Source: Indibacter alkaliphilus LW1
Lineage (GTDB): Bacteria > Bacteroidota > Bacteroidia > Cytophagales > Cyclobacteriaceae
Direction of reading: 5' to 3'
Assembly: GCF_000295935.2 (NCBI RefSeq)
Contig: NZ_ALWO02000036.1
Span: forward strand, 186,001 to 250,000
DNA: 64,000 nucleotides
Of the stretch, positions 25,731-35,156 are shown in pieces. The notes below the pieces were generated by a model. The model made no database searches and was not told the DNA's origin. It was given only the letters and a program-made list of their open reading frames with translations. A program made the position numbers and the translations under genes. The first letter of the stretch is position 1; the number at the start of each line of letters is the position of its first letter.

Positions 25731-28163
25731 ATGAAAACTTCAACCCAGATTTTTGCAGCACTATTTTTCTTCTTTTTAGGCATAAGCAATTTGGCAGCAA
25801 AAGAACTTAGCCGGATCAGTGGAGAAATAAAGGATGAAAATGGCTTGGCACTTCCTTTTGCCAATGTGGCCATATTTGAGGCAGAAACAGAAAAACTGCT
25901 TACAGGAACCGTTACAGATGATCAAGGTAAATTTTTGATTGAATCTTCCAAGTCAGGAAAAGTTCAGCTTGTTGTCTCTTCTATTGGGTTTGAAACCTAC
26001 AGATCCGAAGCATTCGAACTTCAGCCTGGAATGAACAAACAATTTGGAAGTATCAGCATCAAGGAAGAGGCTGGTAATTTATCTGAAGTAACAGTCAGGG
26101 CAACAAGGCCTGAGATCACCATTGAAGCAGATAAAACGACCGTGAATGTGGAAGGAACTGTAATGGCAGAAGGTAATACTGCTTTGGATGTGATCGCCAG
26201 GTCTCCCGGAATATATGTAGACCAAGACAACAATATCAACCTGAATGGCAGACCAGGAGTCACTGTCATGATCAATGACAGACAGACCTATATGAGCTCT
26301 AATGACTTGGCCAATTTTCTAAGATCCATGCCTGCTGAGAATATCAAAAGTATTGAGATCATCAACAGTCCGACTTCAAGGTTTGATGCAGAGGGTGGGG
26401 CAGGAATCGTGAATATCAAACTCAAGAAAAACAACATTGACGGCGTGTTTGGCAATGTATCGGCAGGAGGAATGTACAATGGGATTTTCAGCCCCAATAC
26501 CGGAGTAAGCTTAAATGTGAAAAAAGGTAAGTGGACCAATACTGCAAGCTTAAATTATAATCAGTTTAACTTCAAAAATGAACTGGATATCACCAGGAAT
26601 TTCGAGCTTGAAGAAGGTATTTCCAATTTTGCTCAAAAGAGCCCTATTACAATGTACAATGAAAGTATGTTCTTTCAGGGAGGGTCTGATTATGAAATCA
26701 ATGACAAGCATAGTGTAGGTATGAGTGTTCAAGCCTCCAGAAGAAATGAAGAACACATCGGGAATTCCCTGACTGAAATTACAAACCCGGCTTCGGATGA
26801 TCTTTGGTTTATCAGATCAGACAATGAGACATTATCGAACAACAAGAGGGTTTTTGGTAACCTGCACTATGTAGGCTTGTTGGACTCTATGGGTACGAGG
26901 CTTTCAGCTGATGTAGATTTCACCAGAATGATTCAGGACAGTGAATCCTTACTGACCAACAGCAATTGGGTAAATGACAATGAGGATCAGGCCACAGGTG
27001 ATTTTATCAAAACCCTAAACGATATGGATTATAGCATTTTCACGGCAAAAGTGGATTTTGTAAAACCCTTCGGAAAAGGAAGGGTCTTTGAAACAGGCTT
27101 AAAAGGAAGTTGGGTAAATTCTGATAATAACCTTGACTTAAGCCGTGCTGCAGCAGAGGGTCCATTTATACCTGACCCAAACAGCAATAGGTTTATCTAC
27201 GAGGAAAATGTCTTGGCAGCTTATGCTTCCTATAAAAGTAGTATTTCTGAAAAAGTAAGTTTCAACGCAGGATTAAGAGCAGAACACTCTGACATTACTG
27301 GCACATCGGTGACCTTGGACCAAGTAAATAAACAAAGATACTTGGATTTCTTCCCTAGCCTTTTTGTACAGCAAAAAGTCAGCAAGGAATACCAAATCAA
27401 TTACAGCGCAAATAGAAGGATTACCAGGCCAAATTACAGGTTGTTGAACCCATTTGTCTTCTACATTGATCCGCTGACAACTGAACAAGGTAATCCCAAC
27501 CTGAGACCACAATACGCGCACAACTTTGAAATGAATCATGTCCTAAAAGGAGCGTATCAGTTTTCCATGGGCTATTCTGTGACTACAGATGTGTTCCAAC
27601 AAATCTTTACCCAAGATGAAGAAAGCAGAACTACGACCACCTTTACGGACAACTTGGACAGGGCACAAAACTGGAACTTCAGAGCAATGGTTCCTGTAGA
27701 GATCAGGCCTTGGTGGAATACGAGCAATATGCTTCAGGTCACCCGTTCCCAGTGGAAGTCTTTGATAGGGGATGATCTTTTGGATGTGGCGCAGACCAAC
27801 GTAACAATGAGAACCCAGCATACCTTCACACTTCCATTTGGAGTTAAGGCGGAGTTGATGGGAATCTATGTAGGGCCGGCGCAGTACGGTCAAGCGACTA
27901 TCAAAGGATTCGGTTGGGTAGATTTAGGCTTTACCAAACCACTGATGAATGAAAAATTGACTTTAACAGTAAATGGTACTGACCTTTTCAGAACTCAAGT
28001 GATCAATGCCAACGTTCAATTTGCCAATATCGATACCCAATTCAGGCAGTATCGAAACACCCAAGGTGTAAGGCTGACACTGCGCTACAAGTTTGCCCAA
28101 GGTGAAAGCTTCAGAGTATCCAATAGGAGCGGAAGCACCGAGGAAAGAAGCAGGCTGGATTAA
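25731..28163 (+). CDS. TonB-dependent receptor, OMP_b-brl_3 type
   Basis: An 810-residue outer-membrane protein. Residues 1-23 are a signal peptide (IFAALFFFFLGISNLAA). Residues about 30-110 are a carboxypeptidase-regulatory-like domain (ISGEIKDENGLALPFANV, then DDQGKFLI and VVSSIGFETY). Residues about 120-225 form a plug: NTALDVIARSPGIYVDQDNNINLNGRPGV and ENIKSIEIINSPTSRFDAEGGAGIVNIK. The rest is a beta-barrel of alternating strands ending LTLRYKF with a short polar tail. This class usually lacks a SusD partner, and none is seen. The ligand is unknown; the superoxide dismutase upstream and beta-oxidation genes downstream are separated by terminators. Confidence 0.92.
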   Translation: MKTSTQIFAALFFFFLGISNLAAKELSRISGEIKDENGLALPFANVAIFEAETEKLLTGTVTDDQGKFLIESSKSGKVQLVVSSIGFETYRSEAFELQPGMNKQFGSISIKEEAGNLSEVTVRATRPEITIEADKTTVNVEGTVMAEGNTALDVIARSPGIYVDQDNNINLNGRPGVTVMINDRQTYMSSNDLANFLRSMPAENIKSIEIINSPTSRFDAEGGAGIVNIKLKKNNIDGVFGNVSAGGMYNGIFSPNTGVSLNVKKGKWTNTASLNYNQFNFKNELDITRNFELEEGISNFAQKSPITMYNESMFFQGGSDYEINDKHSVGMSVQASRRNEEHIGNSLTEITNPASDDLWFIRSDNETLSNNKRVFGNLHYVGLLDSMGTRLSADVDFTRMIQDSESLLTNSNWVNDNEDQATGDFIKTLNDMDYSIFTAKVDFVKPFGKGRVFETGLKGSWVNSDNNLDLSRAAAEGPFIPDPNSNRFIYEENVLAAYASYKSSISEKVSFNAGLRAEHSDITGTSVTLDQVNKQRYLDFFPSLFVQQKVSKEYQINYSANRRITRPNYRLLNPFVFYIDPLTTEQGNPNLRPQYAHNFEMNHVLKGAYQFSMGYSVTTDVFQQIFTQDEESRTTTTFTDNLDRAQNWNFRAMVPVEIRPWWNTSNMLQVTRSQWKSLIGDDLLDVAQTNVTMRTQHTFTLPFGVKAELMGIYVGPAQYGQATIKGFGWVDLGFTKPLMNEKLTLTVNGTDLFRTQVINANVQFANIDTQFRQYRNTQGVRLTLRYKFAQGESFRVSNRSGSTEERSRLD

Positions 28164-28212
28164 TTTCCCAAATCTGGTATTAAATTAGGCCGGCTAAGAA
28201 TTCAACATCAGA

Positions 28213-28250
28213 AAAGAAGCTCCGATTGACAGAGCTTCTTTTGTTTTTTT
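28213..28250 (+). terminator. TonB receptor terminator
   Basis: AAAGAAGCTC and GAGCTTCTTT pair over ten bases around a nine-base loop and are followed by TGTTTTTTT. Confidence 0.85.
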
Positions 28251-28616
28251 ACATCTTCTGTAAATGCTTATGTACTTGGGGATTAATATCGTTTACACCT
28301 TAAATTTTAAATAAGAGGATTGTTTTTCATGCGGTACAAAGTTTTGCGTGTACATCCATTAGCAGATTAGAAGCACTTTCCTGTCCTTTTAGCATAAAGT
28401 TTCTGAGAAGCACAAGCCTTCGATTTACCACTTCACCTGCTATTGCCAAATACACGCTTTGTGTGCCCATCATGGGCATCTGGTATCGAAGACACCAAAT
28501 TATTTCAGAGAAGGTGAAATGCCTGTACCATCGAATGACAGAATCACTGGCAGGAAAGTTGGTAAAACCCGAAACCGTTTTAGGTCGGTGCCGCAATGAT
28601 CAGTTTAAGAAATAAA
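28251..28616. other. Gap with no confident gene, possible remnant
   Basis: About 365 bases between two terminators. A minus-strand open frame at 28327-28596 (89 residues, TTG start) has an odd composition, no family I recognise and no usual start. The plus strand is broken by stops. It may be a decayed gene or simply non-coding. Confidence 0.3.
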
Positions 28617-28640
28617 AAGCCCCTGATTGCTCAGAGGCTT
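28617..28640 (-). terminator. Terminator of the beta-oxidation unit
   Basis: AAGCC-CTGA and TCAG-GGCTT pair with one C-A mismatch around TTGC; on the minus strand the stem is followed by TTTTTATTT. It lies 43 bases beyond the acyl-CoA dehydrogenase stop. Confidence 0.7.
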
Positions 28641-28682
28641 ATTTGAGTGTAAATATTTTGCCTTCTTGGCAAAACCCATTAT

Positions 28683-30482
28683 TTAAGAAAATGGATAACT
28701 TCCCTTTTCAATCATATAATCCGCAATTTGCCTTCTCAGCTCCTTAGTGTTGACGAGGTCTGATTTGGTCCAACGCTTCAAGCCCATCAACATCACCTTT
28801 TGCTCATCACCTTTGGTGAAAGATGCAATTGCTTCTTTGGCAGCAGTCTGGATTTTTTCTATTGCTTCAAACAAGTAAACCTGTGACATGGCAATTTGCT
28901 GCTTGCAGGCTTCTTCTCCCTTCAAAGAAACAAGCTTCTCTGTTCTCAAAATAGCTGACTCAGCAGCATAGATCTCAATCATCACATCTGCAAGGCTCAT
29001 CATCACTTCTTGTTCGCTTTCTATCTTATCCTGTAAAGCCATTGCTGCCTTACCCCCTACCATCAGAAATACTTTCTTCAGCTTTTTGATCACATCTTTT
29101 TCTGAAGCAAATAACTCGGAAGTATCAATCGTTTCAAAACTCGGTACTGCAGTGAGTTCATTGCCTACGGCCATGGCTGGTTCAAAAAGGTTGATTTCTC
29201 CCTTCATAGCCCGCTTGAGCAACATGCCTACCATCAACATTCTGTTGATTTCATTGGTCCCTTCATAGATTCGGGAAATACGGGCATCTCTGTAGGCCCT
29301 TTCCATCGGTGCATCAGCAGAATAGCCCATACCACCATAGACCTGTACCCCTTGATCTACCACATAATCCAAAACTTCAGATCCATGGACCTTGGCTATA
29401 GCTGCTTCTATGGCAAACTGCTCCAAAGCCTTCAATTTGGCTTCGGTATCTTCCATGCCTTCTGCAGCAAGTGCGGCCATTCGGTCTTCTATATCCTGTC
29501 CGGCCCTGTAGCACAAGGCTTCACAAGCGTAAGTTCTGATGGCCATCTCTGCTAATTTTTGCTTGATCGCCCCAAAAGTATTGATAGATACACCAAACTG
29601 CTTTCTTTCTGAAGAATACTTGATGGCATAGGAAGCCACTGTTCGACAGCCCCCCAAAACTCCTGCACCCAATTTAATCCTGCCGATATTGAGAATATTC
29701 ACGGCAATCTTAAATCCATTTCCTCTTTCTGAAAGCAGGTTCTCAGCCGGTACCTTACAGTCATTGAAGAAGACCTGACGGGTAGATGATCCTTTGATCC
29801 CCATCTTTTTTTCCTCTTCATTCATCGTTATCCCTCCGAAATCTTTTTCCACAATGAAGGCAGTAAGATTTTTGTCATCTTCAATTTTGGCGAAAACGAT
29901 AAAAATATCAGCAAAACCCGCATTGGAAATCCACATTTTCTGCCCATTGATAATATAGTGTTTGCCATCCTCTGTAAGTACAGCTTTGGTTTTACCACTA
30001 TTGGCATCAGAACCTGCATCTGGCTCTGTCAGGCAATAACAGGCAGCCCATTCTCCTGTGGCCAATTTGGGAAGATACTTGGATTTTTGTGCCTCGTTAC
30101 CGTAGTATAGAATAGGCAAAGTACCGATCCCTGTATGGGCACCGTAAGTCGTGGAAAAAGAGCCTGCACCTCCGATAATATCTGCTATCAGCATGGAAGT
30201 GTTGAAACTCATTCCCATTCCATTGAATTCTTCAGGAACAGAAATGCCCAATAGGCCTAATTCACCTGCTTTTTTGAATATAGAGGGAACAAGATCCGGG
30301 TTTTTCATACTGTCGATTTCCTCGATTTTCGGATGAATCTCTGTATCGATAAAATCCTGACAGGCCTGAGCCATCATTTTCTGTTCTTCGGAAAATTCCT
30401 CAAAAATGAAGATATCCTGGGCTGCGGTATCCTTGATTAGGAATTCACCCCCGTTGATTGATTGTTTTGTTATTGTATTCAT
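28683..30482 (-). CDS. Acyl-CoA dehydrogenase with C-terminal extension
   Basis: The FAD enzyme of the first beta-oxidation step (acyl-CoA to trans-2-enoyl-CoA). The start at 30482 is preferred over an upstream in-frame ATG at 30527 that extends into low-complexity DNA. At 599 residues it is longer than classic 380-residue enzymes and matches the very-long-chain/ACAD9-like group, whose extra C-terminal helical region is present here (residues about 430-599). Motifs include ACYCLTEPDAGSDANS, YIINGQKMWISNAGFAD, a VYGGMGYS segment and RISRIYEGTNEINRM with the catalytic glutamate. Last gene of the MarR-controlled minus-strand set. Confidence 0.92.
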   Translation of the reverse strand: MNTITKQSINGGEFLIKDTAAQDIFIFEEFSEEQKMMAQACQDFIDTEIHPKIEEIDSMKNPDLVPSIFKKAGELGLLGISVPEEFNGMGMSFNTSMLIADIIGGAGSFSTTYGAHTGIGTLPILYYGNEAQKSKYLPKLATGEWAACYCLTEPDAGSDANSGKTKAVLTEDGKHYIINGQKMWISNAGFADIFIVFAKIEDDKNLTAFIVEKDFGGITMNEEEKKMGIKGSSTRQVFFNDCKVPAENLLSERGNGFKIAVNILNIGRIKLGAGVLGGCRTVASYAIKYSSERKQFGVSINTFGAIKQKLAEMAIRTYACEALCYRAGQDIEDRMAALAAEGMEDTEAKLKALEQFAIEAAIAKVHGSEVLDYVVDQGVQVYGGMGYSADAPMERAYRDARISRIYEGTNEINRMLMVGMLLKRAMKGEINLFEPAMAVGNELTAVPSFETIDTSELFASEKDVIKKLKKVFLMVGGKAAMALQDKIESEQEVMMSLADVMIEIYAAESAILRTEKLVSLKGEEACKQQIAMSQVYLFEAIEKIQTAAKEAIASFTKGDEQKVMLMGLKRWTKSDLVNTKELRRQIADYMIEKGSYPFS

Positions 30483-30484
30483 AA

Positions 30485-30518
30485 TTAGAGATTTTAGATT
30501 CAAGACGTAAGACATAAG
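30485..30518. repeat. Degenerate AAGACnTAAG repeat, left side of four-helix gene
   Basis: The patch holds near-repeats of AAGACGTAAGAC. Its AGACGTAAGA (30503-30512) is an inverted copy of TCTTACGTCT at 31002-31011, on the other side of the four-helix-bundle gene. Confidence 0.45.
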
Positions 30519-30545
30519 AAAAGCCATAGCCCTACAAACAAGTCA

Positions 30546-30902
30546 TTACATTTTTTCAAATTTTGTTATTAAAGCGTAAAGCATTTTCTGAATTTCAGTT
30601 AACTCGGCAGTTACTTCATGGAATAATTCATTTGCAACATATTCAAGGTCAAAAGCTACATACAATTGCGTTTCCAATTCACAAATTGATCCGTGAGCGA
30701 TCCCTAAGAAATTTGCAAATTCACCATCTGTTCTTCTTCCAGCTCCTTCAGTAATATTTGAAGGAACAGAAACAGCACTTCTCCTTATTTGGGAAATAAG
30801 ACCAAACCTTTCTTCTGCAGGAAAAAGTCGAGAAATCTTATAAACTTGAACTGTCAATTTGATTGCTCTTTTCCACACATTCAATTCTTTATAGTTGTGC
30901 AT
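30546..30902 (-). CDS. Four-helix-bundle protein, 23S-IVS (S23) family, intact
   Basis: A 118-residue helical protein of the family first found in intervening sequences of 23S rRNA genes. The signature is clear: YKELNVWKRAIKLTVQVYK, SQIRRSAVSVPSNITEGAGRRTDGEF, and FLGIAHGSICELETQL. The family is related to the accessory protein Avd of diversity-generating retroelements and is thought to bind nucleic acids; its general role is unknown. No reverse transcriptase or rRNA gene is nearby. It lies in the gap between the thiolase and acyl-CoA dehydrogenase genes, flanked by degenerate repeats. A broken relative sits one gene upstream. Confidence 0.9.
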   Translation of the reverse strand: MHNYKELNVWKRAIKLTVQVYKISRLFPAEERFGLISQIRRSAVSVPSNITEGAGRRTDGEFANFLGIAHGSICELETQLYVAFDLEYVANELFHEVTAELTEIQKMLYALITKFEKM

Positions 30903-31001
30903 AGAATAAAACTTTTAGTTCTCTTAAAAGGTAATAGTCTACTTATCAGATCAATTGTAATCTAACATATTGGAAAAACGTAAGCGTTGGAAATAAACCA
31001 A

Positions 31002-31034
31002 TCTTACGTCTAACGTCTAATGTCTTAAGTCTAT
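31002..31034. repeat. Degenerate ACGTCTAA repeat, right side of four-helix gene
   Basis: TCTTACGTCTAACGTCTAAT followed by GTCTTAAGTCT is a run of three to four near-copies of an eight-to-nine-base unit. It mirrors the patch at 30485-30518 in inverted orientation. Confidence 0.45.
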
Positions 31035-32206
31035 TTTAGTAACTCAAACACTCCCGCTACGCCCTGACCTCCACCTACACAGGCAGTGACCATTCCGTAT
31101 TTCTTATTTTGTTTGCGGAGTTCATTGAACAGCTGTACAGAGAGTTTGGCTCCGGTACATCCAAGTGGGTGGCCTAAGGCTACTGCTCCTCCATTGACAT
31201 TGACTTTGTCTATATCCATATCTAAGGACTTGATCACTGACAAGGCCTGCGCCGCAAAGGCCTCATTGAGTTCAATCAGATCAATCTTATCCAGCGTCAA
31301 TCCCGCTTGCTTCAAGGCTTTTGGTACTGCTTCTTTGGGACCAATACCCATAATACGTGGTTCTACACCTGCTACCGCATAGGACATCATCCGTGCAACA
31401 GGTTCGAGGTTAAGCTCCTTCACCAACCTTTCGGACATCACAACTACAAAAGCTGCCCCATCAGAAGTTTGAGAGGAATTCCCTGCTGTAACCTGTCCTC
31501 CCTGTCTAAAGGCTGGCCTTAGATTTGACAATGCCTCCATGCTGGTACCAGCGCGGGGACCTTCATCTGTATCTACTGTATATTTTCTGGTTTTTCTTTT
31601 TCCTTTTTCATCTAGATATGTTTCTTCTACCTCTACAGGAACAATTTCATCTTTGAACCTACCTTCTTTGATTGCTGCCAAAGCACGGTCATGAGACCTT
31701 ACTGAAAACTGATCAGCATCTTCTCTGCTGATGTCATAGTCCTTTGCCAACTCTTCGGCAGTTAATCCCATACTCAGGTAATAATCCGGAGTTTGAGAAG
31801 CAATCTTCCAGTTGAGGGCTGTTTTGTAACCCATCATAGGGAGCAGAGACATGGATTCTGTCCCACCTGCAATGATGCAATCTGCCATGCCAGCTTTGAT
31901 TTTGCCCACTGCCAAGGCAATAGCTTCAACGCCAGATCCACAATACCTATTGATGATAAAACCAGGATTGTCTACTCCCAAAGCTAATAGGGAAATCATC
32001 CTACCCATCTGCATGCCTTGTTCTGCCTCTGGAATGGCGTTACCTACAATGAGGTCATCTACCATTTTACTTTCCAGTCCAGGAGTATTGGCCAATAGGT
32101 GCTTGATCACATCTGCTGCCAAATCATCCGGGCGGTAAAAGCGAAAGCCTCCTTTTTTGGCCTTTCCTACCGCCGATCTATATCCGTTTACTATATATGC
32201 TTCCAT
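31031..32206 (-). CDS. Acetyl-CoA C-acyltransferase (thiolase)
   Basis: The last step of beta-oxidation: thiolytic cleavage of 3-ketoacyl-CoA to acetyl-CoA and a shortened acyl-CoA. The 391-residue length is standard. The nucleophilic cysteine lies in NRYCGSGVEAIA near residue 89, the catalytic His in GGAVALGHPLGCTGA, and the second cysteine in TACVGGGQG near the end. SSQTSDGAAFVVV and ELNEAFAAQ are also present. It sits with the dehydrogenase/hydratase fusion and acyl-CoA dehydrogenase, so breakdown rather than biosynthesis is the likely direction. Confidence 0.94.
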   Translation of the reverse strand: MEAYIVNGYRSAVGKAKKGGFRFYRPDDLAADVIKHLLANTPGLESKMVDDLIVGNAIPEAEQGMQMGRMISLLALGVDNPGFIINRYCGSGVEAIALAVGKIKAGMADCIIAGGTESMSLLPMMGYKTALNWKIASQTPDYYLSMGLTAEELAKDYDISREDADQFSVRSHDRALAAIKEGRFKDEIVPVEVEETYLDEKGKRKTRKYTVDTDEGPRAGTSMEALSNLRPAFRQGGQVTAGNSSQTSDGAAFVVVMSERLVKELNLEPVARMMSYAVAGVEPRIMGIGPKEAVPKALKQAGLTLDKIDLIELNEAFAAQALSVIKSLDMDIDKVNVNGGAVALGHPLGCTGAKLSVQLFNELRKQNKKYGMVTACVGGGQGVAGVFELLK

Positions 32207-32305
32207 TTGTGTGTTTTTGATTTGAGTTATTGTTTTATTTTAAAAGATTCATGAGGCAAGACTCAAGAACCGAGATTTTCTACAGGAAAATTCAAGGTTT
32301 GGAAC

Positions 32306-32665
32306 TCAATATGGATTATTTTCAACAGTAGAAATGAATCCATTAATCATTCTTTGTACCTCGCTGATATCCGAATCAAGCTGATTGAATTTTTCTTCAT
32401 CTAGTAATCCTGCTAGTTTGGCAATGATTGCTTGCGTTTCCAGTTCATAACTTTCACCCAAACTGATATCTAGGGGATTGATAAATGATTTTCAAGTACC
32501 CTCTGCAATCTTTGAAGGAATAGAAACACTGGCTCTTCTCATCTGAGATTTCATTCCAGATTTCTCTTCGGATGGAAATGACTTAGTTGTTTGATAAACA
32601 TTTACAGCTAAATCAACAGGTTTTTTCCAAACATTTAAGTTTTTGAAATTATGATTGATTTTCAT
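32306..32665 (-). pseudogene. Four-helix-bundle (S23 family) pseudogene with in-frame stop
   Basis: The N-terminal half is normal for the family (FKNLNVWKKPVDLAVNVYQ, then SQMRRASVSIPSKIAEGT) and then meets a TGA at about 32489. The same frame continues with KSFINPLDISLGESYELETQ and a normal family ending about 60 residues later. Compared with the intact copy at 30546-30902, two or three residues around the usual Arg-Arg-Thr-Asp stretch are missing at the stop. A small deletion that created the stop is the simplest reading. The start is the ATG at 32665. Located between thiolase and the dehydrogenase/hydratase gene, in the same orientation as the intact copy. Confidence 0.85.
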
Positions 32666-32730
32666 ATCCTTCAAGTAAATTAATCTCTTGATTCTTACTT
32701 CTTGTCTATTGATTCTCAATGCTCTACCTT

Positions 32731-35136
32731 CTAATTCCTCAACGGCTTTCCTTTAAATAGAATACTGTGGATTCTCTCTAAGGTTTTTGGTTCTCCGGTA
32801 AGGCTGAGGAAGGCTTCTCTTTCTAGGTCCAAGAGATATTGCTCGCTGACTTCAGTGGCTGAGGAGAGGTCTCCTCCGGACATTACCCAAGCCAGTTTTC
32901 TGGCAATCTTTGCATCATGCTCAGATATATATTTTCCATATAGCATCCCTGTGATTCCAGCTTCAAACAAAGCGAGGGAGGTTTTGCCCAAAACTTTGAT
33001 ATTGGTTTGCTCTACAGGTTGCGAATAACCTGCTTCGTAAAGGGACAATACTTTAGCTTTGGCTTCCGCCAATTGTCTTTTTCTATTGAGCGTAATGCTG
33101 TCTTTGATTTGAAGGTATCCCAGGCCTCTAGCTTCTTCCGCTGAGGTAGAAACTTTAGCTGTTGCAATATTCATAAAGTACTCCTGCAGTCTATTCAGCT
33201 CAACATCTCCTTCTTTGACCTGATTAGAAAATCTCAAAGTCATTTCTTTGGTACCTCCTCCAGCAGGAATCAAACCTACACCGAATTCTACCAATCCCAT
33301 ATACAGTTCTGCATGGGCCTGAACAGCATCTGCATGCAAGGATAGTTCACATCCGCCTCCCAAGGCCATGTTGTGTGGTGCTACCACCACAGGGACAGAA
33401 GAGTATCTGGCACGCATCATGGTTTTTTGGAATCCTGCAATCATCAGGTTGATCTCATCAAACTCCTGATCACCTGCAAACATGAAAAGCATTGCCAAAT
33501 TGGCCCCGGCTGAGAAATTCTGTCCTTCATTTCCTATAACCAGTCCTTTGTAAGACTTCTCAGCCATTGCAATAGCAGTGTTGATCCCTTCTATTACTTC
33601 CTGTCCCAGCGAATTCATCTTGGTATGGAATTCCAAACCGATCACATCATCTCCCAGATAGTAAATGGAAGAACCTGCATTGCCCCAAAGCTTTTTATCA
33701 GCTGCTTTTAAGGTCTCCAAAATGATAAAATCTTCTGCTCCTGGAATCGGCTTATAGGACTTGGATGGAATATCATAATACAAACGTTGACCAGCTTCTA
33801 CTTTATAAAAACTTCCACTTCCATTTTTGATCATTTCATGAACCCATGGGGCTACTTTTTCTCCCGCAGCCTCCATTTTTTCCACAGTTTCTTTGACACC
33901 TAAAATGTCCCAGTTTTCGAAAGGGCCATATTCCCAACCAAAACCTGCGCAGACTGCTTGGTCTATTCTGTACAGCTCATCCGCTATCTCAGGGATACGG
34001 TGTGAACAGTATTTGAACAAATCGTAAAAAGTAGTCCGATAGAATTCTCCTGCCTTATCATCAAAATTGACCAAAAACTTGATTCTTTTTTTCAAATCAT
34101 CAATCTCCTTGGATGCCTCCAGAGCTTTGAATTTTGGCTTTTCTACATCTTTGTATTCGAAAGTTTCAAAATCAATTTCCTTGAGTTCCTTGCGTCCGTC
34201 TTTATGACGGATCATTTTGAAATATCCCTGACCTGTCTTATCTCCCCACCATTTATTTTCATAGAGTTTTTCTACGATTTTTGGCAACTTAAATTTGTCT
34301 CTGGATTCATCATGCTCCAGTGTCTTGTAAAGGTTGTTGGCAACATTAACTGTGGTATCCAATCCCACTACATCCATGGTACGGAAAGTTGCTGATTTGG
34401 CCCGACCTATAATTGTTCCTGTCAATTTATCTACTTCAGAAACACCCAAGCCCATTTTTTCTATGGCATGCATTCCTGATATAATGGCATATACCCCGAT
34501 TCTATTGGCAATAAAAGCAGGAGTATCTTTACAAAGCACTGTTTCCTTACCCAAAAACCTGTCTCCATAATCCATCAGAAAATCAATGATTCCAGGATCA
34601 GTTTTTGGACCTGGGATGACTTCCAATAATTTTAGATACCTGGGTGGGTTGAAAAAGTGAGTCCCTGCAAAATTGACCTGAAAATCTTCCGATCTTCCCT
34701 CACACATCAAATGCATAGGAATACCTGAGGTATTGGAAGTAATCAATGTACCAGGCTTTCTATATTTTTCTACTTTTTCAAAAAGCGATTGCTTGATTTC
34801 AAGCTTTTCTACGACCACTTCAATGGTCCAATCAAAATCTTTGATTTTGGGTAAATCATCATCAAAATTTCCGGTAGTAATCCTGCTAATAAAAGCTTTG
34901 TCATACAATGATGCCGGCTTTGCTTTCATTGTGCTTTCAAGAGCAGCATTTACAATCCTGTTTCGGACAGCTTTGTCTTCCAGGGAAAGCCCCTTTTTCT
35001 GTTCTTCATCATTCAGTTCTCTGGGTACTATATCAAGCAAAAGCACCTCTACACCAATATTGGCAAAGTGGCAGGCTATTCTTGATCCCATAACACCTGA
35101 ACCTAAAATGGCTACTTTTTTAATGGTTCTTTTCAT
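32731..35136 (-). CDS. 3-hydroxyacyl-CoA dehydrogenase/enoyl-CoA hydratase fusion
   Basis: A bifunctional beta-oxidation enzyme of 801 residues. The N-terminal part is the NAD-dependent dehydrogenase: VAILGSGVMGSRIACHFA (nucleotide binding), TSNTSGIPM, and GTHFFNPPRYLKLLEVIPG with the catalytic histidine. The C-terminal part, from about residue 510, is an enoyl-CoA hydratase: VIGNEGQNFSAGANL and MALGGGCELSLHADAVQAHAELYMGLVEFGVGLIPAGGGT, with the two acidic residues of the active site. The order is opposite to E. coli FadB, where the hydratase comes first. It follows marR by 20 bases and feeds thiolase and acyl-CoA dehydrogenase downstream. Confidence 0.94.
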   Translation of the reverse strand: MKRTIKKVAILGSGVMGSRIACHFANIGVEVLLLDIVPRELNDEEQKKGLSLEDKAVRNRIVNAALESTMKAKPASLYDKAFISRITTGNFDDDLPKIKDFDWTIEVVVEKLEIKQSLFEKVEKYRKPGTLITSNTSGIPMHLMCEGRSEDFQVNFAGTHFFNPPRYLKLLEVIPGPKTDPGIIDFLMDYGDRFLGKETVLCKDTPAFIANRIGVYAIISGMHAIEKMGLGVSEVDKLTGTIIGRAKSATFRTMDVVGLDTTVNVANNLYKTLEHDESRDKFKLPKIVEKLYENKWWGDKTGQGYFKMIRHKDGRKELKEIDFETFEYKDVEKPKFKALEASKEIDDLKKRIKFLVNFDDKAGEFYRTTFYDLFKYCSHRIPEIADELYRIDQAVCAGFGWEYGPFENWDILGVKETVEKMEAAGEKVAPWVHEMIKNGSGSFYKVEAGQRLYYDIPSKSYKPIPGAEDFIILETLKAADKKLWGNAGSSIYYLGDDVIGLEFHTKMNSLGQEVIEGINTAIAMAEKSYKGLVIGNEGQNFSAGANLAMLFMFAGDQEFDEINLMIAGFQKTMMRARYSSVPVVVAPHNMALGGGCELSLHADAVQAHAELYMGLVEFGVGLIPAGGGTKEMTLRFSNQVKEGDVELNRLQEYFMNIATAKVSTSAEEARGLGYLQIKDSITLNRKRQLAEAKAKVLSLYEAGYSQPVEQTNIKVLGKTSLALFEAGITGMLYGKYISEHDAKIARKLAWVMSGGDLSSATEVSEQYLLDLEREAFLSLTGEPKTLERIHSILFKGKPLRN

Positions 35137-35156
35137 TTGTATGTAATTTGTTGGTT

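Noticed and set aside
28327-28596. 89-residue minus-strand frame called as a gene
   Set aside because: TTG start, no recognised family, placed between two terminators; kept only as a possible remnant.
30546-30902. Part of a diversity-generating retroelement
   Set aside because: The S23/Avd-like protein is suggestive, but there is no reverse transcriptase, template repeat or variable repeat in the window.
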